Below are positions 20,641 to 30,500 of a stretch of 64,000 nt of DNA, piece by piece (the stretch's first letter is position 1; each line of letters opens with the position of its first letter). The translations under genes and the position numbers were made by a program. The stretch comes from Onthophagus taurus (taxonomy: Eukaryota > Arthropoda > Insecta > Coleoptera > Scarabaeidae): NCBI RefSeq assembly GCF_036711975.1, contig NC_091966.1, forward strand, positions 23,009,501 through 23,073,500, read 5' to 3'. Below the pieces are notes generated by a model, which was not told where the DNA came from, did no database searches, and saw only the letters and a list, made by a program, of their open reading frames with translations.

Positions 20641-20753
20641 AGTATCTCTAGCCAAGTACCCCTACCTCAAGTACCTCTATCTCTATCTCAAGTACCTCTA
20701 TCACTACCTCAAGTATCTCTATCTGAAGTACCTCTACCTCAAGTACTATAATA
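20641..20753. repeat. Minisatellite of CTCAAGTACCTCTAT units
   Basis: About six to seven imperfect copies of a 12-18 bp unit (CTCAAGTACCTCTATCTCTA and variants). A related CTCTAGCT run lies just upstream at 20508-20532. Confidence 0.75.
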
Positions 20754-21480
20754 AATGTTTCAATATTTTATTTAGGATGGACTTTAATGGAAATCCTCTA
20801 CTCTCCGCTCATGCTCGACCTTTTAATATATTTTGTTTCCGTGCCTTTTAACCCCTTGTCTAATTACTATATTATTTCAAAATATTAATAAAAGATAAAG
20901 CTTGTTTACAATTAAAGACCAATAATTTTAGGTTTAATAACTAGTTTTAAATAATAATTATAGATATTTAAAGCAAATAAACTAAAATAAACTCCGCCTG
21001 CGACGTTAAGCCCGCCTTTACCAACTTTTTCCGTAGAAACTGGTGGAAACAACCTGTCAGTTATCTCGGGATTTCCCCAAGTACTTAACTTGAAACCAAA
21101 TAGAACAACTCTTAAAATTGTTCAAAGTATTGAAAAAATTTCTCTAAAAATTAATATTATTTTTTAATGAAAATAAACTGGTAGAAACAACCGGTTTTTA
21201 CGGAAAACGTATAATGTTTTCATACAATAAAATTTTATTTATTAATTAAAAAAGAAATACTAAACAATTTTTATTATTAGTACAAGAAAATATAAGAGGG
21301 GGAATATAAATCAAAAATAGTGCTGCCGTCTCTTAATCATATCCATTATTATTATAAAATCCACCAGCGCCCCCATAGCGGACAAATCCAAAAATAACAC
21401 TTTACGCGTTACCAATTTTTACGTAGCGGTTAGCAGTTTGGTATAAAATAGTCAATGATAATACTTAAATGGTAATATTA
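20754..21480. other. AT-rich stretch with no gene seen
   Basis: No convincing frame or element end. A short repeated phrase, AACTGGTGGAAACAACC / AACTGGTAGAAACAACC, occurs at about 21038 and 21177. Confidence 0.45.
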
Positions 21481-21481
21481 T

Positions 21482-22129
21482 TAGGGCCCGGAACTTTTGT
21501 AACGGTACGATACGATTTACCCCCTCCACTTGTTCTCCTAGAAAATGATCGGTTGTTATTGACGACCGACGATCGGTTTTTTATTGCGCATCAATGTCAA
21601 CATTGTCAACTGTCAGTACGATTTCACTGTTGTCCAAATGTGCAGTATTCGACGCTTTTCATCCGCATAATTTCGTCAAATTTGCTATTTATCTTTCTTT
21701 AATTACCTTTAATTGGAAGTTGGAGTTCTGTTTGAGTTCGTATTATTGTTTTTTTTAAGAATTGTTTTTAGTTTCCCTTTGTGCTAAAATTGTTGTTCGG
21801 ATTTGAGAATTGTTCAACAAATTGCCGAAAACAATATACCTTTAACTCTTAAGGAAAAATATGGTTCAATAGCTCAGTATTTTATTTATGCTCCATTTAC
21901 AAGTTGTGATGTTGAAAGATTATTTTCTAGGTACAAACTCATTTTAACGTCAACTAGAACGTCATTTACAGAAGAAAATTTAGGGATGGTTGTTTCAATA
22001 TGCGTTAACAGCAATTTTTTTATATCCGTATCCGATTTGTGATTGATATTACAAATCGGATCATGTTTTTTTGAATTAAAGTTATAAAATAGAGCACTTC
22101 GGGCCCACAAAAGCTGTGATCCGGCCCTG
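21482..22129 (+). mobile_element. Collapsed hAT element (both ends plus the dimerisation domain)
   Basis: The left end TAGGGCCCGGAACTTTTGT and right end complement AGGGCCGGATCACAGCTTTT form short imperfect inverted repeats. 21640-21780 matches the inverted 5' leader of the hAT at 48.5-49.7 kb (ATTCGACGCTTTTCATCCGC and GGAAGTTGGAGTTCTGTTTG). Immediately after, 21803-22042 encodes the far C terminus of a hAT transposase. Almost the whole gene body is deleted between leader and tail, giving a 650-bp derivative. I could not find a matching 8-bp duplication. Confidence 0.75.
21803..22042 (+). pseudogene. hAT transposase C-terminal dimerisation domain
   Basis: Encodes LKEKYGSIAQYFIYAPFTSC, then DVERLFSRYKLILTSTRTSF and TEENLGMVVSICVN. 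The VERLFS...L...R..LT.ENL pattern is the hATC dimerisation domain. It lies directly behind the 5' leader of the same family because of an internal deletion. Confidence 0.8.
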
Positions 22130-22912
22130 GTTGAAGTTAAGAGACAAAATTATAGCACAAATCAAATAAAAACTATATAACATTTTGTTTTATAACTTAA
22201 TTTTTATTATTTTTTTTGATAACCTTCTTAAATTACAAATTTTTGAAATAATTAAGTTATACTGCGGAACAACAGATTTTTTTGATTTGTTCTGAGAAAA
22301 CAAACTTAATATACTTTTATTTTTTTTTCGCTTAATCCAAGTTTGGTGTTACACAATCTCTTCAAGTGTCACTAGCGGTATTTTCTGATCTTCTTCTGTT
22401 ACTTGCTTTCTTGGTTGCTTTACCTGAATGATATGAAATGGGGTCATACACGATTTTTTTTTTATTATATTTTCTGAAAGTTTATATAAAAATATAGTTA
22501 CCGTTATTTTTCTTTTTTTTATTTTCGAACAAAGTCATTGTTAAAAAAATTATTGAAAATTTATATACCCATTTGCGCTTTTAAAATTCCCGCGTTGATG
22601 ACGTACGATTCTCGCTTTTGCGTCCCCTGCTCCCCGCTCAAATGCGAGAAAGAGATGAACGTCATTTAGGTTGTATTGAAAAGAGATAGAGTGTTTGTAG
22701 GTTATGTTTATTATGTTTTGTTCATGGATGTAATAGAGACACTCTATTACATCCATGGTTTTATTTTGACACTGTCACACCGCAAGCGCTATCTAACGGA
22801 TAATTTAACTTGTTTTAGGCAGTGCGGTTCCTACGTCACAGAAAAGCCGCGAAATTATTTCGTTTGAATATTTGCTATTTTTCACTTCAAATTACGCAAA
22901 ATATAAAATTAA
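22130..22912. other. Non-coding stretch with a perfect hairpin
   Basis: Contains CATGGATGTAATAGAG-ACA-CTCTATTACATCCATG at about 22723-22757, a 16-bp perfect stem with a 3-base loop. ATGGGGTCATACAC near 22438 also recurs inverted at about 22991-23007, inside the transposase-like gene. 22590-22850 is richer in CpG than the surroundings and could be promoter-like, but no gene start was tied to it. Confidence 0.4.
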
Positions 22913-24763
22913 TCAAAATATTTCTATTACTTTGTGTTCATGCATATACTTGCATATATCGTTTGACATAAAAATTTTCTCTAAATTTAATAAGTGTGTA
23001 TGACCCCATTGCTCTTCACCGTAAGACGTTTTGTAGAACAGTTTATCTGGTTGTTCTTTTTCAGCTTTAATGATTTTAATGTTAGATATGTTAACTGACT
23101 CATTGTCGATGTTTTGTGAACAATTGATTGGAATGGTAGATGGAAAATTCTTTATATTGGGAAAATTGTCATTTTCAACAGCATAAAGATACATTGCAAA
23201 CAAAAACTGATTCTTCTGCTGACCAGAACAGTTATCCGAATAACATATCACATCCAACTTCTTGGTATTAGCTTTCCATTCCGCTTTTCGCAACACTGTT
23301 CCGATTTCGCAAACACCTCTATTAGCTTCAGACTCGTGCCAGATAAAACAATTCACTGCCTTTGACTTCAGTTCATAAACAATGAAGTTAAAGACATTTA
23401 ATTTGGAAACGTAGTAGAAACTAGACTCGTCTTCTCTGGGACATTGAAGAACTGCTTGTAAATCATACACTGCAACGACAACATTGTCTAAATTGTTTCC
23501 TTTATCTTTTTCTTTACGTGAGAAATCTTTTTCTATTAGATATGTGTCATATTCTTCTTTCATATTTTCTTTATCTTCTGCTGAAGCTAGCTCATACGAT
23601 CCGCAAGTTTCACACTGATTTTCTTTGGACAAAAAAAAGATATTTTAAACTGGTTGAAAATTCTACTATACATTAAATAATTTACATATGATTTATTATT
23701 TTCCTTACAGATCGCTACATAGTCTCTATGGAGTTCGGCCACTGTTTTTCCTCCTTCGACGTATTCTAGGCTAGAATCCTTCCTACAATAATGGCTCTCC
23801 ATACGCGGTATCGAATTTATATGGCTTCGAATACTATTTTTCATATCGTTGTCAATTTGGTAATGATTATTATGTTTTCCTCGCTGATCTGAAGTTATCA
23901 TTCTCTTAGTAGTAAATATTTACTTCTTAAATACAGTTCTAATTGGCCTGTCCATTATCGCTAATGTGGATTTGAAAAAGAATTTGCGGACCCTACATTT
24001 TGTTACATTAATCGTAAAATAAAATGCATGGTTGTTTGTTCGATTACTCTGTACTCGTTTATATTCATATTTGCGATTAATCTCTTCAACACTTTTCAAA
24101 ATAAAATCCCGTTGCCTTTGTAAATCACCCAAATTCCAAAAGTCTGAAAAAATTGCCTTTCGGTCTACATCTGTGATTTTGACACTACACTGCAGTCTAC
24201 ATGTTGAACTGCACGGCGCAGCGGTTCTAAACTTTTAGCTTTAAAAATTGTTTTACGTTTGGAACATAGTTTCGCAACATCCTTTTTCATTTCTCGGGAT
24301 TTGCCCTTCTCTTCTTGCCTTTTTGTTTATTTTCTAAATTAACTTCTGCTGTTTCATTTGGTAAAACAGGCTGTTCTGCCAAGGATTCATCTGCAGGCAG
24401 GCCCTCCTCAGAATCGCTACTCAAACTACTTGAAGATGACGTAGAACTGGAGCTGAAATTTAGATCTGCGTCCGAATCATCAAATTGTGAATAGTGTTTA
24501 CTACCAGATGAAGTGCCAGTTTCTGAACTGGTAACTGTTGGGGCATTTGGAATCGCTAAACAAGTCTCAATGTTACTTATAGCTAAATTTGTATTCTCAT
24601 CGTTGTCCACATTGCTGTTCATTACATCATTTTCATTACTTATTGTCAATAGTTGAGTATTCATTTCATTTTGAATAACATTATTTTTATCGTCTACTTG
24701 TTTTGATAGTCTCAGCAATAGTTTAGTCCGTTCGTTAAACGGTGCTACTTGCCAATTTTCCAC
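22913..24763 (-). pseudogene. Transposase-like gene with a YSDNCSGQQKN motif, decayed
   Basis: Minus-strand frames in order: 24763-24287 (acidic/serine-rich N terminus, starting MENWQVAPFNERTKLLLRLS and including a long S/T/D run); about 24190-23910 (DFWNLGDLQRQRDFILKSVE, CRVRKFFFKSTLAI); 23901-23640 (RGKHNNHYQIDNDMKNSIRS, HINSIPRMESHY, YSRIFNQ); and 23632-22913 (QCETCGSYELA, VVVAVYDLQAVLQCPR, CFIWHESEANRGVCEIGTVL, LDVICYSDNCSGQQKNQFLF, YGEEQWGHTHLLNLE). I have a sense of this architecture from arthropod repeat-encoded proteins, probably a DDE transposase, but I cannot name the superfamily. Frame breaks near 24287 and 23640, plus the apparent loss of the segment after FLFAMYLYAV (where an HTxxEGD motif would be expected), make it inactive. 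Confidence 0.6.
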
Positions 24764-24779
24764 TGTTCCTATTTTAAAA

Positions 24780-25320
24780 AGTTGCTTTTTAATAAAATTT
24801 TTCTTAAGAAAAGTGATAGAATTAAAAATTTTACGACTTAAAATGAATTTCTATTTCTTAAGTATCAAGAAAAGTGACACAATTCCAGATTATTATTCCA
24901 GAGTATAAATATTCAAGAATACTATCACAACTTAAAGAAATGCCTACACAAGATAAATATACATTATTAAAGTCAACTTACCTTATGATCAAAAAAGACA
25001 CAAAACATAAAGTGACACTTTTCTTGCAAGGATTGTTTCGTAATCTGGTGTTGCCACTAAGTAGTCGAATTTGATATGTGACGTTTTTCTTAAGAAACTC
25101 GACATGTACACGATAACTGCATAGCCTGCATAGACACAACTAAAGTGTTGCGAAACCCTTAATTTCGCGCTCAAAGACAAAGTGACACTTGTGCCCTCTG
25201 CCAATTATTTTGTAAACTATCTTTATGACGTATTTGCTGATAAAAATAGAACATTTTTTAAACATATTTTTTCATTCAACTCAAAAATGACGATTTTTGA
25301 GATGTGTCATTTTTCTTGTG
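24780..25320. repeat. Subterminal AAGTGACAC repeats
   Basis: AAAAGTGACAC/AAAGTGACACTT and variants occur near 24810, 24870, 25012, 25182 and 25305. They lie 5' of the transposase-like gene and could be its binding sites. A related CAAGTGTCACTAGCGG occurs on the other side near 22365. Confidence 0.4.
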
Positions 25321-25466
25321 CATCAACGATATATGAATGTGTAAGAATTAGACAAGAGACTTTACTTTTCGGCCTCAGAATGGGAGAACATTAGTTTAAC
25401 TTGGCAATATCAATCACGTATTATCAATAACAGAAAAGCTTTGATTATGTGAACTATGTATGTATA

Positions 25467-25810
25467 CAAGGACAGTAGGATCTAACAGGACTGCTACATC
25501 CATTGTTGTGACAACCTGCCCGCAAACTACGTCATACCATTTGCCACGCCCAGCTCTATGCGTTTGCTGTGTATTTTTAGAGGTTATATCGTAGACGTAT
25601 TCATATTATTTTTGAAGTTTTATTTTTTTAGACGTATTAATGTCTATCATGTAACCTCTAAATCTCTAAAGACACACAGCAAACGCATAGTACTGAATGA
25701 CAGTTAACAGGGCGTGGCAAATAGTGTGACGTAGAGTGCGGGCAACCAACCCGTAGTGGGCTACAAAAATACAATGCATGTAGCAGTCCTGTTAAATTCT
25801 ACTGTCCTTG
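25467..25810. mobile_element. 344-bp Mutator-like MITE with a 9-bp target duplication
   Basis: Long inverted ends start CAAGGACAGTAGGATCTAAC and finish with the complement of CAAGGACAGTAGAATTTAAC. Internal arms also pair (TATGCGTTTGCTGTGT against ACACAGCAAACGCATA). GTATGTATA stands at 25458-25466 and again at 25811-25819, a clean 9-bp duplication as made by Mutator-like transposases. No coding sequence inside. Confidence 0.8.
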
Positions 25811-26116
25811 GTATGTATAGGAATTCCAACAACAATCTAAATGGAACCCAATTTTCATCAAAAACCAAGGAGATCACATAAATAAAGGAATTCGAGTTCA
25901 CCAAGTTTTATCAAAGCTTATTTACTTATTTAAACAAAAAAGTAGTCGGATAAATTTGTGATAGTGAAAAAACGCCATTGAAAAATAATAAAATATCAAC
26001 AAATGATAAAAATCTTTTCCAGGACAGATATATTTGTTTACAACAAATGATAAACACAAATGCTTTGATATAAAATTTCAAAAAGGATTGTAATATTCTA
26101 GCATCTAGCAGGTATA

Positions 26117-26893
26117 CAGGGGTGTATCGGAATGACTGCAACAAACTTCAAGGGGTGATTCTTCTGTGAATGTTAACAGTACTTTGATATATGAACCATG
26201 GGCGACTTCGGCGCTTTTCTTACTATTATTATTGGTTTATTTAAAATTTTGAACCGTCGAGTGAACGAGCGTAAATGCGATAGAACTTTATTTAAAAATT
26301 AATTTGAAAAACAATAATAATAGTAAGAAAAAGACTGACATTTAAACGTCAAAAATATTTCTGACAAAGATTGCAAAGCCTACTAAGACTTTTTCATTAA
26401 AAATTTATTCCATCTTTTGATCGACAACCCAGTTGTTTAACGGGCAGTGTTTGCTTTATTATTTTTTTTCTCAAAAATTAGACGTTTTTGGAAAAATTTT
26501 AGACAGACAAAAAAGTTTTAGGATACTTTCATCTACCTATGTAACATTTTTCTAATTTATTTAACAACTGCATAAAAAAAAATTTTGCAAAAATGTAAAG
26601 GGTATGGTTACGTTTAGTAGTTTAGAAGGGTAGGTTGAAAGTACAAATAGGGTCAAAACCTGCCCTATGATGAGTTAAACATATTCCCCAAATTTTATTT
26701 TCCTAGCGTTTATGGCTTTTGAGAAAAAAAAATTAAACTAAAATTTTCAAATTTGGTTATTTTTTAATTTTTCAAAAATTTTTTTTTGAAATTTTCTGCC
26801 ATTTTTGGAGGGGTGTAGCTCTATATCAAAGAACCCTTAAAATTCGCTAAAAAATCACTCCTTGCAGTTTGTTGCAGTCATTCAGATACACTG
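26117..26893. mobile_element. TA-flanked foldback, copy 2 of the 10.45-kb family (deleted)
   Basis: Ends CAGGGGTGTATCGGAATGAC and the complement of CAGTGTATCTGAATGACTGC are flanked by TA. It shares CAAACTTCAAGGGGTGATTC and CATGGGCGACTTCGGC on the left and the TTGCAAAGCCTACTAAGA block in the middle with 10452-11638, but about 400 bp of the left arm is missing. It lies about 270 bp upstream of the RNF180-like ORF and so could touch its promoter. Confidence 0.8.
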
Positions 26894-27162
26894 TATAATT
26901 TTTTATTACATGTAATGAAATTTAGTTCAATCTTAAAAGTTGTTGAAGGTCATTTTTTGTATTAGTTTATTTTAAATTATTTTATACTACTAGTTCTTCT
27001 GAAATAAAAGCTTATTTTATCCAATTTAAATAAAGGCGCCAAGTTCATAAACATATCTATTTTGTTTAAAAAAATAATGTTGGTACCATTGCTTGTCATG
27101 TATACGTTTTGACTATTTGAGGTTAACATAATTCTGTGGTATTATAATGAGAAATAATTGTT

Positions 27163-27513
27163 ATGAGTGTAATAATTAAGTGTAAACGGTGTAACCAAGT
27201 ACTTTTTGACGAACAATCTACATCATTATATCTCAACGCACATTCGGACGTTGTAATCACAGAGCACAATAACGAAAATTGTACTTCCTTAACAGATTTG
27301 TTGTGTATATCTGAAGTTAACCTTCCTGAGTGGATATTACAATCGGTCCAAGAAAGTAACTGGTGTAAAGGTAAAATAAACTGTAGCAACTGTATTGCAA
27401 GAATCGGATCTTTTGATTTTATATCTGGAAACAAGTGTTCATGTAAAAGTTTTGTTCTACCACCAGTACATATTGTCAGAAGTAAAATTGATATATTTAA
27501 AATATCACGATGA
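27163..27513 (+). CDS. RNF180 N-terminal-domain-like protein, no RING domain
   Basis: A single open frame of 116 codons. It starts [17 protein letters not shown], with an early C-x2-C, and contains [20 protein letters not shown], then [24 protein letters not shown] and [10 protein letters not shown]. The order LP.WI...Q...W..GK(I/L)NC..C.AR(I/L)G.F(D/N)F....C.C......SR.D is the cysteine-rich N-terminal region I know from the vertebrate E3 ligase RNF180 (Rines). The RING and transmembrane parts are absent, so it may be a short adaptor-like paralogue. Its TGA stop (27511-27513) overlaps the ATG (27510-27512) of COMMD4 in the arrangement ATGA, which implies a shared mRNA. The promoter would lie in the 270 bp after the 26.1-kb foldback. 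No lesion is visible. Confidence 0.75.
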   Translation: MSVIIKCKRCNQVLFDEQSTSLYLNAHSDVVITEHNNENCTSLTDLLCISEVNLPEWILQSVQESNWCKGKINCSNCIARIGSFDFISGNKCSCKSFVLPPVHIVRSKIDIFKISR

Positions 27514-30500
27514 GATTTAGATTTTGTGGGGATGCAGATTGCCCGGATTGGGTTTTAGCCGAGATAAATATGCTCTCAAAGTTATCATCTGTAAAATTAA
27601 AATCTTTAACACAAGTTGTTGCTCAAGGAATTATAAGCCCACCAATTGATGTAATGTTTATTACATTATTGAATAAAATAAATCCTTTAGAGAACTATGA
27701 TTTACTGTAGGTAAAATTTACTTTGATAAACGTTTTTAAATGAATTTTAATATTATGAATTTAATGAGTTTTAAAAAATCTTTTATTTTCATGTTTATAT
27801 ACTTAATTTAAATGAAGACTCTTAATTCTATGCATTTTATTTCTTAAAGACATAGCCAGTTATAAATGATACACAGTTTTAGAGATAATTTATGTATTTT
27901 GTTACAGCAAAATTAAGTATACTGTATTAATTAAGAAGTCATAGAAAAACAAGCTTACTTTTTTTAATGGAATATCTTGTATATTATACAATATTTAAGT
28001 TTTTTAATCCTCACCGACTATGCAAAGACATGAAGAATCAAATAATTAGAGATATCTAAAAAATTAAAAATGCTTGGTAGGAATATTTCAAATTGTTGAG
28101 TATTAAACCAATGGGAAATAAGGAAAAGTACTCAGAATATAAAGTGTGGGAATGATGAGAACATGGAGAAGAAATGCAATGAAAAAAATACAATAGATGA
28201 AACTCACAATGCATAAAAAAATAGGAAAGTATCAGGTATTGATAACATTTCCTCACAATCAAAAGAGAAGGTCTCAAGGAAACTTTATATGCAGATGGTA
28301 TCAATATTATGAGCAGAACAATGAAAGCTGCGGAGGAAATATACAAAACAATGAAAGAAGCTGCTATAGTATGGTAATTAAGAATTAATAAGGAAAAATA
28401 AATGTAATGCTGCAAAGCAGAATCAAAACCAAATATTTGGAGGATGAAAAAAAAAGAAATATAAAAAAATATTGGCATTGAAAGACTCCTTTCAATGATA
28501 ATAAAAAGAAAAACACATGGAGTGACATGGAAGGGAAGGCCACAGAAGAGATTGGAAGATATGGTACTAATCTTGCTACTCACACAAGTCTGTTGTTTGC
28601 CTTTCTGTTGATGTGTTGGTTCTCTTCTTGTTTTCTGTTTAGTACCCATTTGTTAATATTTTTTACTTTGCACTCCTTTCTTCTATTTTCACTTTGTTGT
28701 CTGTCCTATAAAGCTTTCCCCAAAGCCCTAAGAATTTGTTGTCAGTTGTCTCAAGAAGTTTTCTTGTTTATGATGTATTTGGTAACGTTTCGCTGTAAAA
28801 GTCATAATAGTCTTTTGTATATTCTTGTTTTTGTGGTTGGATTAATGTTTGTTTTGTCAAATCAGTTGGTTGAGGCATCCAGTTATTTTATTTGCTTTTG
28901 TTACCTGTTGTATCCACGCTCAGATATTGAAATTTGATTTGTCGCCCTATGGTGAATTGATTTCTATCTTACATGTACAGGGTTGTTTAGACATGGTCAT
29001 ACATCTTCTATTTTCTGCGGATATTTCGATGCTATATTTCCTCCTTGTGGTGTTAAAAATATGTGTAATTCTTTGAATCACTTGACGCAGGACGAATACT
29101 GCATTAGTGCATAATCTTCAATTTCTCTTGTTATTACAAGTTGCAAGTTATTTTCAGTGCTGTGTCTAATAAATGTATACTTCGATAGTTGCTTGGTTCC
29201 TGTCTATTATCTTTCTTAAACATGAGAATCATTACACTACTTTTCCAGGCATCAGCTATTTTACTTTGTAATCAGATTTTTTGATTTAGACTTGTTAGTT
29301 CTCGTTTCAATTTCGTTCTGGTGATTTTCTATTTCTTAACATTTTCACAGCTTCTTTCACTTCTTCATACGTTATTTGTATATCTTGTCTGATCTGTGGT
29401 TTGTATATTTTATATGAATTCTGTTACTTCTCTATGTTGTTTCATTATTTTCCACACCTGTATTTGTGTTCCATAAAAGCCCTCTAACTTTTCGGAGAAT
29501 TTTTTCCAGTAGCCATTTTTAATGGATCTTACTAGAAAGCTTGATTCGTTTCGATCTTATTTATAGGTTTCGTGGACTTCTGCGGTTTTTAGTGTTCTGT
29601 ACTTTAAATAGGCCAATCGTTTTTCTTTACATTTATCTTTAATTCTTTCTTCGTAATCCTTTCTTAGCAAAATCACAGCGTTCTGTTGTTACATCTGTTG
29701 CTGTTTACTGTGATAGTTCGTTTCCCTTGTGCTTCCGTCACTGCATTTTATATGTTACTATCTTCTGCCAGCTTATGTTTATCTTCTTCGTTTTTAATTG
29801 ACTATTAATCATTATATTCCATCATATTCTGAGCATAATGATTCTATATTTAGTTTTTCTATGATCATTTGTTCTGTTTTTTTTGTCTAATCGTAAGTAT
29901 TATTTTGATTCTAAAGTTGCCCAGTACCAAACTATGTTCACTGCCTACATTTACCGAATTTAATGTTCTAACATCGATTATTTGTGTATATTTCTATCGG
30001 TGATTACGCAATCTAACGAAGTCTTAACCTCAATAATTCTCCTACCAATAATCACTACCAACCTTACAATTATCACATTCAAAAAAATATGATTTAAATC
30101 CCTTATCTCCCCACATGAAGACGACGTAGCCAAATCTATACTATACAAATGTGACGGGAACAAGCTATGATCCACTCTCAATCTGTATATTGTTGCAACA
30201 AAATGTTTATTTATATTAATTTTGTCCTTGAACCAAGATTTTCCTTTAACACATGGGCCTAATATATCCCAATGTCTTCCCCTTAAGCACTCTTGAATTA
30301 TGCCATTCTTGCTGCCATTCATCTGGCGCTTCCGTTTGAAAGTTTCCAACGATATCTCTCCAGTCTACCTTCTACCGTCCCCACCCGCCAGCGAATCAGC
30401 CACTTCGTTTCCCTCATTACCTTTATGTGCCGGTATCCAACACAGGACAATGTTGATCTTTTTCTCAATACATTGAATAATTATACCTGTCACTTTATAT

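Noticed and set aside
28056-28649. 197-codon minus-strand ORF rich in hydrophobic residues as a membrane protein
   Set aside because: It is the complement of LINE RT remnants on the plus strand, and its composition reflects A/T-rich complement codons.
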